64,000 nucleotides of DNA, from positions 1 through 64,000 of the forward strand of contig NZ_JSZO01000020.1 in NCBI RefSeq assembly GCF_000801955.1, written 5' to 3'. Both the position numbers and the translations under genes were made by a program. How positions within the stretch are numbered: the stretch's first letter is position 1; each line of letters opens with the position of its first letter. The notes below the pieces were generated by a model. It was not told the DNA's origin. It saw only the letters and a program-made list of their open reading frames with translations, and ran no database searches. This document shows positions 1 through 8,082 of this stretch, one piece after another. This DNA comes from Ralstonia sp. A12. GTDB taxonomy: Bacteria; Pseudomonadota; Gammaproteobacteria; Burkholderiales; Burkholderiaceae.

Positions 1-418
1 CAAAAAAGCTGACAAGCCCGTGCCTTACTAACGCAAGCAAAAAAAGCATCCTGCAAATCACTTTTCACAGTGTTTGCTCGAGGCTCTTCGCGTAAACATC
101 AGTCACCGCTCTGCCAAGCGGGACACGGCGGGAACGCCTCTGCAACGTCCTCCCGCCTCGTCCATGAAACAACCAGAGCCCCCCGGCCTCACCCTGAGGA
201 GCGGGCAACATTGGCACCCTCCGAGTCCACGGAAAAACGACGCTCCTTAACTAGCGCGCCGTCTCAAAAGACCGCCCTGAAGCGGTACGCTCCATTTGCG
301 TGTCTTCTCAGACCGTCCCAGGGTGCAGCTCGAGAGCTGGCAATGCAGATTAGCGAAATACTTCGAGCGTCACCTATCGCCAAGTCAAAGCAACGCATTG
401 AGATCACCTGAGCAAAAA
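1..418. other. Non-coding stretch at window start
   Basis: No convincing gene. Open frames here are short, lack recognisable domains and have no good ribosome-binding site. The right part becomes AT-rich towards the methyltransferase gene. It may be the edge of a transferred segment that continues left of the window. Confidence 0.5.
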
Positions 419-1387
419 TTATCCACTCTTTCTAAGAATACAAAACAAGTGATAATTTCCCATTCTCTCGCGACTCCCTTTACCCACCCAAATCCTCATT
501 TCATTAAGATACTTGAACCCCGGCATTCTTCTCGCAAAATTCCTAAATAGCATCTTCCTCAACCCATTTTTCGACACTTCCCCAAAAACCCCATCCAAAA
601 CCGGATAACCAAGACTCTCGTAATGCACTATCCTTAGCGGCAAGGATTTTGTTATCACATCCAAAGTAGAAGCACCCAGGTACTGCAGATGTTCAAGATC
701 AACCCGGAGTGTTGTCTTCTCAGCATCGGACTCAATCCGATCTCCATTTGGCGTCCAAATTAACAACAGCCCATTCCGCTTTAGTAATTCCGTACACCTT
801 TCTAGAAGCCCGCGAGGATCAAGAGGATGCTCGATGACATCATTCAAAGAAATCAAATCGAATCCCTGCTCGTCTTCAAAAGACTCAATACTTCCAACAT
901 GAACACGCTTGATCCCAATATTATTGGCAAATTTCGCGGCATCAGAATCCACATCCACCCCACAGACATCTGCCCCAACTCTTTTCATCTGAAACAGGAA
1001 GTGCCCCTTCCCACACCCTACATCCAGCACTCTAGAACCATCAATCTCAAGCAAAGATGAGACTACCTGTATCCGCACATCCAAATACGGGTTTCGCCCC
1101 TCCAAAGCAAACTTAACCTCATCGGCTGTTTCGTCAAGACCACCAAAATGAGACAAATGGTAGGATGAATAGAATTGGTTGAGCGACTCAACACTCGGCG
1201 CCGGAGAAACAAAATGCGTCTCACAATTACTGCACCGTCTCACTTCAAGATTATCTGGACGTCTATACGAGAGCGAACCTGCCTTCCCTCCACAAAATGG
1301 GCAATTTCGATGCTCAAGGCTACCCACATCCCACTGTGGAATTCGCTTATCGAGCGGAGACAAACTCATTAAGTTTAACTTTCCCAT
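419..1387 (-). CDS. Class I SAM-dependent methyltransferase with N-terminal zinc ribbon
   Basis: Predicted 322-residue methyltransferase. A zinc-ribbon-like pair (CPFC at residues 29-32, CSNC at 52-55) precedes a Rossmann methyltransferase domain whose SAM-binding motif I reads VLDVGCGKGHF at about residues 120-130. An acidic motif and an SLNDVIEH segment follow. This layout is typical of Methyltransf_11/23 proteins found in polysaccharide or O-antigen loci, where they methylate sugars or act on unknown acceptors. The start ATG follows an AGGG-type ribosome-binding site; a second ATG six codons in is possible. Codon use is clearly AT-richer than the rest of the window, and no partner genes lie beside it, so recent transfer is likely. 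Acceptor substrate unknown. Confidence 0.8.
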   Translation of the reverse strand: MGKLNLMSLSPLDKRIPQWDVGSLEHRNCPFCGGKAGSLSYRRPDNLEVRRCSNCETHFVSPAPSVESLNQFYSSYHLSHFGGLDETADEVKFALEGRNPYLDVRIQVVSSLLEIDGSRVLDVGCGKGHFLFQMKRVGADVCGVDVDSDAAKFANNIGIKRVHVGSIESFEDEQGFDLISLNDVIEHPLDPRGLLERCTELLKRNGLLLIWTPNGDRIESDAEKTTLRVDLEHLQYLGASTLDVITKSLPLRIVHYESLGYPVLDGVFGEVSKNGLRKMLFRNFARRMPGFKYLNEMRIWVGKGSRERMGNYHLFCILRKSG

Positions 1388-2043
1388 TTGACCCTATTCA
1401 ATCTTCATTGATCGCGAAATAGCCCGCTCCAGTGAGAAGAAGTGGGTAGCACCCAGCACTTAGTGTGAAGTGGATATGCGACTTCGACTCTATGATAGCG
1501 TGAAAAATTCCGATATTTCTGCGACTACGCCTTCTGCAGACCGGCCACCCCGTGAAAGCGACTCACATTTCAGAGACGCTTTATGCCAGCGCAGAAAAAC
1601 ACAAAAATTAGCCAAGTCAATCTTGCTTAGAATTGCCTTATGATGAACAAGCGCCGCGAGCCCCCGTGCTGCGATGACAGATCGTCGACATCATAGATAT
1701 GCATGAAAATCGACTAACAGACCGTTTAACGCTCAATCGCTGAAGCAACTCAATTCGAGCATCGCTCGCCAAGTATCTTTGGCCGAGGCAGTCAGACAGG
1801 CCCACTGATGGAGACCCAAGGGAGACACAACTACCGACATCTTGTTGTGTGTAGGGCCGACGGGAAAGCGTGATCATCTTTTGAGGAGAATCTGCGACTC
1901 TCGATAGCTCCCCAGCTCGCCGAGCGGCGCCACCTCGCATCCAACGCTCGACACGTGAACGCGCGAAACAAGCTGGAGCAGACAATCCGATGCTGCCATG
2001 GCGCAGAGCACTGAACCCCATGTGCGATGCCCTAACCCAGAAA
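1388..2043. other. Gene-poor gap between methyltransferase and tRNA-Val
   Basis: About 650 bases with no supported gene. One stretch (1808-2014) starts with ATG and reads in protein-like fashion on the plus strand (for example APQLAERRHLASNARH) but carries an in-frame TGA after 21 codons, so it may be a gene relic. The minus-strand frame over 1638-2021 is low-complexity and judged spurious. Confidence 0.4.
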
Positions 2044-2073
2044 TAAAGAAAGCCAGCGCGAGGCTGGCTTTCT
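2044..2073 (-). terminator. Rho-independent terminator after tRNA-Val
   Basis: Perfect inverted repeat: GAAAGCCAGC and GCTGGCTTTC flank a four-base loop. On the minus strand it is followed by TTTATTT. It sits directly downstream of the minus-strand tRNA. Confidence 0.85.
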
Positions 2074-2078
2074 GAATT

Positions 2079-2153
2079 TGGTGGGTGGTACAGGGATTGA
2101 ACCTGTGACCCCTGCCGTGTGAAGGCAGTGCTCTACCGCTGAGCTAACCACCC
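2079..2153 (-). tRNA. tRNA-Val (anticodon CAC)
   Basis: On the minus strand the gene begins GGGTGGT and closes with ACCACCC, discriminator A and an encoded CCA (2079-2081). The D arm (GCTCAGCGGTAGAGC), anticodon stem CTGCC/GGCAG with loop TTCACAC, and T arm (ACAGGTTCAATCCCTGT) all fold. Anticodon CAC reads GUG (Val). It lies downstream of dnaQ and has its own promoter at 2183-2211. Confidence 0.95.
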
Positions 2154-2182
2154 GATTACTGCCGGGATGCGGCGAAAACGAA

Positions 2183-2211
2183 ATTATGGCGAAAAGCTGT
2201 GTCCGTGTAAA
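2183..2211 (-). promoter_or_regulatory. Sigma-70 promoter of tRNA-Val
   Basis: On the minus strand TTTACA (-35) and CATAAT (-10) are separated by 17 bases. The -10 ends about 30 bases before the tRNA 5' end, good spacing for a short leader. Confidence 0.65.
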
Positions 2212-2245
2212 GACCCTTGCCGCACTTTTTTGCTTCGATTCCGTA

Positions 2246-2977
2246 TCAAGCTGGCGGAGGCGTGGTTTCCGGTGCTCCCCGGTTCCAGACGGTCTTGCCA
2301 CCGCTGGCCTTGTCGATCTCTTTGAGCACGCCGGCATGGGCTTGCGCTTCGGCCTCGGTGGCCTGCAGCACTGGCAGCTCAAGCGTGCTCAGATCGACGG
2401 CCGTGGTTTCTGCGGAAGCGCTCTCCCCGCCCTCCAGCATGTCGATCACCAGGGTGTTCTGGCCGCGTGTCATGGCCAGATAGACCTCGGCCAGCAGCTC
2501 GGCATCCAGCAACGCGCCGTGCAGCGTGCGGTGCGCGTTGCTTACGCCCAGCCGGTCGCACAGCGCATCCAGCGAGTTGCGTTTGCCCGGGAACATCTGG
2601 CGCGCCTCGCGCAAGGTGTCGATATGGCCCGACAGATGCTCGCGGAACGTCGGCAGACCCAGGCGCTGGAATTCCATGTCCAGGAAGCCCAAGTCGAACG
2701 CGGCGTTATGGATGATCGCCTCGGCGCCCTGTACGTAGTCGCGGATCTCGTTCACGACTTCCGCAAACTTGGGCTTATCGGCCACGAACTCGTTGGTGAT
2801 GCCGTGGACCGCCATCGCACCCGCGTCGATTTCGCGCTCGGGGTTGATGTAGAAGTGCAGGTTGCGACCGGTCAGGCGTCGGTTGACCATCTCCACGCAG
2901 CCGATTTCGATCACGCGATCGCCGGTGGCGGCGTTCAGGCCGGTGGTTTCGGTATCGAGGATGATCTGTCGTGTCAC
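2246..2977 (-). CDS. dnaQ: DNA polymerase III epsilon subunit (3'-5' proofreading exonuclease)
   Basis: Proofreading exonuclease of the replicative polymerase core, 243 residues, a normal length for the family. DEDDh exonuclease motifs are visible: Exo I LDTETTG at residues 7-13 (D8, E10), Exo II HNAAFDLGFLD, and Exo III HGALLDAELLAEVY with the catalytic His and Asp. A GTG start at 2977 is chosen because the exonuclease fold begins immediately after it and an AGGGG ribosome-binding site precedes it; the ATG at 3046 would add 23 residues overlapping purU. It is the last protein gene of a minus-strand operon with the NUDIX gene and purU (16-base gap to purU). Confidence 0.95.
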   Translation of the reverse strand: MTRQIILDTETTGLNAATGDRVIEIGCVEMVNRRLTGRNLHFYINPEREIDAGAMAVHGITNEFVADKPKFAEVVNEIRDYVQGAEAIIHNAAFDLGFLDMEFQRLGLPTFREHLSGHIDTLREARQMFPGKRNSLDALCDRLGVSNAHRTLHGALLDAELLAEVYLAMTRGQNTLVIDMLEGGESASAETTAVDLSTLELPVLQATEAEAQAHAGVLKEIDKASGGKTVWNRGAPETTPPPA

Positions 2978-2993
2978 GCTGGTTCCCCTGCCC

Positions 2994-3860
2994 TTACTTG
3001 AAGACAACGGTCTTATGGCCGTTGAGCAGAATGCGATGTTCCGCATGCCACTTCACGGCGCGGGCCAGCGCCACGCATTCCACATCGCGGCCGACGGCGG
3101 TGAGTTGCTCCGGGTCCATGCTGTGGTCCACGCGCTCGATTTCCTGCTCGATGATCGGGCCTTCGTCCAGGTCAGCCGTCACATAATGCGCCGTCGCGCC
3201 AATCAGCTTCACGCCACGCTCATGCGCCTGGTAGTACGGCTTGGCGCCCTTGAAACTGGGCAGGAACGAATGGTGGATGTTGATGGCGCGGCCTTCCAGC
3301 TTACGGCACAGGTCGTTCGAAAGGATCTGCATGTAGCGCGCAAGCACGACCAGATCGATCTGCTGTTCCTGGGCGATTTCCCAGATGCGGGCCTCCTGCT
3401 GCGCCTTCTGCGCATCCGTCGCTTGCAGCAACGGCAGGTGCATGAACGGCACATCGTACGACGCGGCGAGCTGGTAGAAATCGCGGTGGTTCGAAACGAT
3501 GGCAGCAATCTCGATCGGCAGCTGGCCGGCGCGGGCACGAAACAGCAGGTCGTTCAGGCAATGGCCGATCTTGGAGACCAGGATCATCACGCGCGGCTTG
3601 ACCGCGGCGTCGAACATGCCCCACTGCATAGAAAAGCGCTCGCCGATGGACGAAAAGCGGTCGCGCAGCGTCTGCAAGTCCAACGGCTGGCCTTGCGGCA
3701 CGAAATGCACGCGCATGAAGAAACGGCCCGTGAACTCGTCGCCGAACTGGTCCGAATCGAGAATGTTGCAGCCCTGCTCAAACAGCAGGCCGGACACGGC
3801 GTGAACGATGCCAGGCTGGTCCGGGCAGGACAGGGTGAGAATGAAACCGGAGTGACTCAT
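2994..3860 (-). CDS. purU: Formyltetrahydrofolate deformylase
   Basis: Hydrolyses 10-formyl-THF to formate and THF, balancing the one-carbon pool and supplying formate for purine synthesis. 288 residues. An N-terminal ACT domain (about 1-80, opening FILTLSCPDQPGIVHAV) is followed by a formyl_transf_N domain with the catalytic segment NIHHSFLPSFKGAKPY (Asn and His) and DEGPIIEQE (Asp). The start at 3860 is chosen because the ACT domain starts at MSHSGF; 33 extra upstream codons look non-native. Only 8 bases separate it from the upstream NUDIX gene. Confidence 0.95.
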   Translation of the reverse strand: MSHSGFILTLSCPDQPGIVHAVSGLLFEQGCNILDSDQFGDEFTGRFFMRVHFVPQGQPLDLQTLRDRFSSIGERFSMQWGMFDAAVKPRVMILVSKIGHCLNDLLFRARAGQLPIEIAAIVSNHRDFYQLAASYDVPFMHLPLLQATDAQKAQQEARIWEIAQEQQIDLVVLARYMQILSNDLCRKLEGRAINIHHSFLPSFKGAKPYYQAHERGVKLIGATAHYVTADLDEGPIIEQEIERVDHSMDPEQLTAVGRDVECVALARAVKWHAEHRILLNGHKTVVFK

Positions 3861-3868
3861 GAAGCGTT

Positions 3869-4711
3869 TTACGTATTGTTGTCGGGCGCGAACCGTTGGG
3901 GCCCGAGGCGCGCCAGGGCACCGAGGGTGACGAGCGTGGCGTCCACCGTCATCGCGCAATCCGCCATGATATCAAGCGCGGCGTCAGGGCTGGCGCGCAG
4001 GTGGCCCGCCACCTCGCCGTCCTGGTTGGCGGGGGTGAAGCTGGCAGGCAGCGTCAGGTCAAAGGCGAACAGGGTCTCGTTCTGGATGCCTTCCGACACG
4101 GTGCGCAGGACGTCGATCGTGCCGCGCGGCACCAGCCCGGCAGCCAAGCTGGCGTTGATACCCGCCTCTTCCCAGCATTCCTTTTCCAGCGCGCCGCGCG
4201 CGTCGAAGCCGTGGCCGATGCCGCCGGCGACGAGGTTGTCCCACATGCCAGGGTCGATCGGCTTGGTGCTGGCACGGCGGGCTAGCCAGAGCATCGGCCC
4301 AGCGTCATCCACGCCTTCGATCAAGCCATTCATGTGCGCGGCATAGGTGCGAATGCCAAAAAAACGTGCGGCTGCGCGCTCAATCAGCGCTAGCACAGGG
4401 GTGCCCCAGCCGGTGTTGACGGCGAACTGCTCGTCGCGCCAACCACGTACGTGCCCCTCTTCGGCCAAGCGCGCGATCACCTCAGTCAATGCGGCGGTGC
4501 AATCGCCCTCGCTGACGAGCGTGTTGCGCAATTCGACCCTGCCGGCCGATACCTCGAACCATTGCGGCCAGCGCCCAAGCAGCGCGGCGCGCTCACCGTC
4601 AAGCCAGCCAACGCGCTGCCCGGCAACCACCCAGGGCACCAGGGCTGCAGCATCAAAGGCGTTGCGAACCGCCAAACCGTCAACAACCTGACGAATACGC
4701 GGATCAGTCAT
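3869..4711 (-). CDS. NUDIX hydrolase with DUF4743-type N-terminus
   Basis: 280-residue protein with an N-terminal region of the thiamine-pyrophosphokinase-associated type (DUF4743, seen in yeast YJR142W) and a C-terminal NUDIX fold. The NUDIX box reads GHGFDARGALEKECWEEAGI at about residues 163-182: the REUxEExGU core is present as KECWEEAGI, with Lys for the usual Arg. Family members hydrolyse damaged thiamine diphosphate (oxo- and oxy-forms) or related nucleotide derivatives; substrate here is inferred only. First gene of the operon with purU and dnaQ, which points to housekeeping use. Confidence 0.85.
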   Translation of the reverse strand: MTDPRIRQVVDGLAVRNAFDAAALVPWVVAGQRVGWLDGERAALLGRWPQWFEVSAGRVELRNTLVSEGDCTAALTEVIARLAEEGHVRGWRDEQFAVNTGWGTPVLALIERAAARFFGIRTYAAHMNGLIEGVDDAGPMLWLARRASTKPIDPGMWDNLVAGGIGHGFDARGALEKECWEEAGINASLAAGLVPRGTIDVLRTVSEGIQNETLFAFDLTLPASFTPANQDGEVAGHLRASPDAALDIMADCAMTVDATLVTLGALARLGPQRFAPDNNT

Positions 4712-4826
4712 ACGAGCACCGCGAAAAACAGCGCGACATCGTGCGTTCCGTTCCGCGCCCGAATGTGCTGTTCATGCGCGATAATGTGCCGTTAGTCAAA
4801 GCCATCATCAGATTGGAGAAACAAGG

Positions 4827-5216
4827 ATGGATGAAATCGACGAGCTGTCGGATCTGCCGACCCCGCGCTTTATCTGGGGGTTCGCCATTGACGTCACACC
4901 GTCGGGCGAAGTGTCGCACGATGAGTTCGAATACCTGACGCATACGCGCGCACCGCGCTTTGCGTGCCGCGTGGTTGAACTCGAAGACATGCCCGCCGAG
5001 CCGGAAGACGACGGCGACATCGACGGCCGCATCGTCCACTTCGAAAACCCCAAGCGGATGTTCTACATCACAGACCTGGGCCTGGCGCTGATGAACTTCA
5101 CGCTGTTCGACAAGGTGGACAACAAGGCCAAGCTGAAGAAAGCCTGCGATGAAGCCATTGCCGACTGGCTGACCCGCCGCGATTTCCTCGACTCCGAGGA
5201 AGACGACGAGGAGTAA
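4827..5216 (+). CDS. Conserved-looking hypothetical acidic protein
   Basis: 129 residues, strongly acidic, ending in a run of Asp/Glu (EEDDEE). No domain recognised. It reads as a soluble cytoplasmic protein with aromatic-rich segments (PRFIWGFAIDV, KRMFYITDLGLALMNFTLF). The ATG is preceded by a GGAGAAACAAGG ribosome-binding region. Codon use matches the host, so it is taken as real. It lies tail-to-tail with the following minus-strand gene, 5 bases apart. Function unknown. Confidence 0.7.
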   Translation: MDEIDELSDLPTPRFIWGFAIDVTPSGEVSHDEFEYLTHTRAPRFACRVVELEDMPAEPEDDGDIDGRIVHFENPKRMFYITDLGLALMNFTLFDKVDNKAKLKKACDEAIADWLTRRDFLDSEEDDEE

Positions 5217-5221
5217 CCCGC

Positions 5222-5767
5222 CTAGCTTGCCCGGCCCGCGCTGTCGCCTTCGAAGCGCAGGTCGGTCAAGCGCACATCGGCGTAGGCGCGCCCGGCATCC
5301 AGCAGGGCAGAAACCTGCGCCTTCACCCGCTCTTTCTGCGCCCGCAATGCGCGCGGCGGCAACATCGGATCCTGACCGGTGTGGTGCAGATACAGCATCT
5401 TGTAGGTGAGCTGACTCACCATCCACTGCCGCAGCACGCGGCGACGGCCCGCGTGGTCAGCCTCCAGCGCATCCACCTGTGACAGCAACGCCGAGAAAGC
5501 CCGCGCCATGCTGGCGGCGTCGGACTCCGCCCCGGCAATGCAACGCTCAGCCAAAGCGCGCGCTTCAGTCGGCGACATGACATCGGCTTCAACGAAACGA
5601 TCGGTAGTCTGACTGACTGTCACGCCCTGGCGTGCGAGCCGGGCCGACACGGCGCTCAAGGCTTCCTGCGCACGGCGGATGGAGGCATCCAATGATTCGG
5701 TGCTGGCCTGCAGCAACCCGATGGTCGGCGATTCATTGGGCGGTTCGGCAAGCTTTTTTGCGTCCAT
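5222..5767 (-). CDS. Hypothetical helical protein
   Basis: 181 residues from the ATG at 5767, chosen for the strong CCGGAGGGGACC ribosome-binding sequence upstream; earlier starts would add 45 non-native residues. Mostly alpha-helical, alanine- and arginine-rich, no signal peptide, no recognised domain. The mid-region (residues 60-130) has a heptad-like pattern that could form coiled coil. Function unknown. Confidence 0.65.
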   Translation of the reverse strand: MDAKKLAEPPNESPTIGLLQASTESLDASIRRAQEALSAVSARLARQGVTVSQTTDRFVEADVMSPTEARALAERCIAGAESDAASMARAFSALLSQVDALEADHAGRRRVLRQWMVSQLTYKMLYLHHTGQDPMLPPRALRAQKERVKAQVSALLDAGRAYADVRLTDLRFEGDSAGRAS

Positions 5768-6040
5768 GGTCCCCTCCGGTTGCCGCCCGCTGCCCAAAAA
5801 CGCACCGAGGCGAAAAATCGGATTGTAAGGCGCATAGCGCACAGCGCGATAAAAGATCACATTTGCGCCGACAAAATGGCGCCCGGCTGTGACAAAGCGC
5901 AATCAACCAAACCCCGGCTGTTGGCTTGGATCAACGCTGCATTACCGCACCACGGTTAAAATAGGGGATTGCGCGCAGCAGCGTCCTCTGCCCTGCGCCC
6001 CGTCATTTGCTGACCGCCTTCGCGCGGCAAGGAATACGCC

Positions 6041-6943
6041 TTGATCAAGTGGATTCTCGTTGCCCTCTACCTGGGCTCTATCTTGTACGTGCACTTTCGC
6101 GGCAAAGTGCGCCTGAAGTTCTGGCGCCAGATGTTCGACCACTCCGCCGTGGTCGCGCCGGTGAACTGCTTCATGTATGCCTTCTCAGGCGTGCCGCAGA
6201 CGGCGTACGTGCCAGTCGAACGTTTTCCTGACCTGGAAAAGCTGCAGGCCGCCTGGCCGCAGATTCGCGACGAAGGCCTTGCGCTGGTCAATCTGCGCAA
6301 GATCAAGGCCGCCGAGAAAAACGACGACGCCGGCTTCAACTCCTTCTTCAAGAATGGCTGGAAGCGCTTCTACCTGAAGTGGTATGAAGCGAGCCACCCG
6401 TCGGCCGAACAGCTCTGCCCGAAGACGGTCGCCCTGCTGCGTGAACTGCCTAGCGTGAAGGCCGCAATGTTTGCCGAGCTGCCGCCCGGCGGCAAGCTCA
6501 ACCCGCACCGTGACCCGTTCGCTGGTTCGCTGCGCTATCACCTGGGCCTGGCCACGCCAAATGACGACCGCTGCTTCATTGAGGTCGACGGTGAACGCCA
6601 CAGCTGGCGTGACGGCGAAGGCGTCGTCTTCGACGAGACCTTCCTGCACTGGGCGCACAACGGTTCCGACAAGGACCGCCTGATTCTCTTCTGCGATATC
6701 GAACGCCCGATGAAATTCGGCTGGGCACAGCGCATCAACAAGTGGCTCGGCCGCAAGGTGATGACCGCTGCCAGCTCGCCCAACGATGAAGGCGACCAGA
6801 CCGGCGGCATCAACAAGCTGTTCCGCTATGTCTGGCTGATGGGCCAGTACCGCCGCCGCTTCAAGGCGTGGAACCGCAAGGTCTACTACGTGACGAAGTT
6901 CGGCCTGATCATCGGTGTGGCAGCGCTCATCATCTGGATCTGA
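6041..6943 (+). CDS. lpxO: Aspartyl/asparaginyl beta-hydroxylase family, LpxO-like lipid A hydroxylase
   Basis: 300 residues. Fe(II)/2-oxoglutarate dioxygenase of the LpxO type, which hydroxylates the 2-position of secondary acyl chains of lipid A on the inner membrane. Metal and cosubstrate motifs are visible: NPHRDPFAGSLRYHLGL (HxD) and HWAHNGSDKDRLILFCDIERP (distal His and Arg). Hydrophobic segments at both ends (residues 2-18 and about 283-300) suit membrane association. A TTG start at 6041 is used, with AAGGAA 7 bases upstream; no better ATG keeps the N-terminal helix. A terminator follows. The alternative is a generic aspartyl hydroxylase of other substrate. Confidence 0.8.
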   Translation: MIKWILVALYLGSILYVHFRGKVRLKFWRQMFDHSAVVAPVNCFMYAFSGVPQTAYVPVERFPDLEKLQAAWPQIRDEGLALVNLRKIKAAEKNDDAGFNSFFKNGWKRFYLKWYEASHPSAEQLCPKTVALLRELPSVKAAMFAELPPGGKLNPHRDPFAGSLRYHLGLATPNDDRCFIEVDGERHSWRDGEGVVFDETFLHWAHNGSDKDRLILFCDIERPMKFGWAQRINKWLGRKVMTAASSPNDEGDQTGGINKLFRYVWLMGQYRRRFKAWNRKVYYVTKFGLIIGVAALIIWI

Positions 6944-6967
6944 CCGACGATCATTGCATCGCACAAG

Positions 6968-6991
6968 AAACCGGCCTCGCGCCGGTTTTTT
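6968..6991 (+). terminator. Rho-independent terminator
   Basis: AAACCGGC / GCCGGTTT stem with loop CTCGC followed by a T run, 25 bases after the lpxO-like stop. Confidence 0.9.
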
Positions 6992-7250
6992 GTTGCGCTC
7001 GCAAAACATGCAAGCGACGCGACATCCTTTCGCTTTTGCACAAGCCGGTGTGAAAAAGCGCTACGTCAGCCACAAATCTCGCCTAATGTCAGGAACTGAG
7101 CGCTCAGGCGTTCATCTGATATGGCGGGCACGCCGCTTGCTGCCACGTGACTGACACCCCTGGCCAATCGGCTCAGGCCCGCGTCAGTTCGTTTCGCGTG
7201 GCTTGCTTGCTGGTTTTGGCCCCCTTTCCACAACACTGAGACCGATCGCC
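6992..7250. other. Intergenic region before YSC84-type gene
   Basis: No gene seen. It must contain the promoter of the downstream lipoprotein gene, but no clear -35/-10 pair could be picked with confidence. Confidence 0.4.
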
Positions 7251-7856
7251 ATGAACAAGAACCTCCTCAGCCGTCGTACTGCCGCCACCCTTGCTGCTGT
7301 CGCGCTGCTTGGCACCCAGATCGCAGCCTGTACCACCACCAGCCCGAATGCACAGGGCTCCGACGTGATGACGTCGACCAACAAGCACGCCACCACCAAC
7401 TCACAGGCCGACTCCGTACTCTCGCGCCTGTACACCACCGCCAACGGCTCGCGCGAGCTGGTTGGGCGCGCCAAGGGCGTGCTGGTGTTCCCATCGGTGC
7501 TGAACGCAGGCTTCGTAGTCGGCGGGCAATACGGCGAAGGCGTACTGCGCACCGGCGGCGGCCGCCCGCTGGGCTACTACAACATCGCCTCTGCTTCGGT
7601 GGGCTTCCAGGCCGGCGCCCAGTCGCGCGCGCTCATCATCCTCTTCATGACGGATGAAGCGCTGCAGAAATTCCAGGCTAGCCAGGGCTGGACGGCCGGC
7701 GTCGATGCCACCGTGGCACTGGCCAAGATCGGTGCCAATGGCGCGATCGATACCAACACGGCACAACAGCCGATCATCGGCTTCAACCTGACCAACGCTG
7801 GCCTGATGGCTGGCGCGTCGATCGAAGGCACGAAGATCACCAGGCAGACCAACTGA
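7251..7856 (+). CDS. YSC84-family (Ysc84 actin-binding/lipid-binding-type) lipoprotein
   Basis: 201 residues from ATG 7251. The N-terminus is a lipoprotein signal (MNKNLLSRRTAATLAAVALL, then GTQIAAC) with a lipobox-like Cys at residue 27. The rest matches the bacterial YSC84 domain (VLVFPSVLNAGFVVGGQYGEG, GYYNIASASVGFQAGAQS, FMTDEALQKFQ), common in Burkholderiaceae envelope proteins of unknown role. The upstream 16 codons are rejected because they would bury the signal peptide. Monocistronic, with its own terminator. Confidence 0.85.
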   Translation: MNKNLLSRRTAATLAAVALLGTQIAACTTTSPNAQGSDVMTSTNKHATTNSQADSVLSRLYTTANGSRELVGRAKGVLVFPSVLNAGFVVGGQYGEGVLRTGGGRPLGYYNIASASVGFQAGAQSRALIILFMTDEALQKFQASQGWTAGVDATVALAKIGANGAIDTNTAQQPIIGFNLTNAGLMAGASIEGTKITRQTN

Positions 7857-7875
7857 TCTGCACGTCGCCTGTTGC

Positions 7876-7907
7876 AAAAACCGCCGTCTCGTACGGCGGT
7901 TTTTTTT
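7876..7907 (+). terminator. Rho-independent terminator
   Basis: AAAAACCGCCGT / ACGGCGGTTTTT stem with loop CTCGT and an eight-base T run, just after the YSC84 gene. Confidence 0.92.
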
Positions 7908-8082
7908 CGCCTATACCGCAGATGGTGCGCAAAAAAACGTTGCAACGATGTCGCAGTCCCGGGGAAATCCGGGGAAGGCGTCGCCGGGCTTCTCCGCTAG
8001 GATCGTCACGCCGATGTTGCAGCGCGCGTTGCAGCATCCCGGCGAAATACGACAAAACAACCACCCAGAAAAAGGGGGAGAC

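Noticed and set aside
1638-2021. 127-codon minus-strand frame near tRNA-Val
   Set aside because: No ribosome-binding site, no domain, Ser/Arg-rich composition typical of noise.
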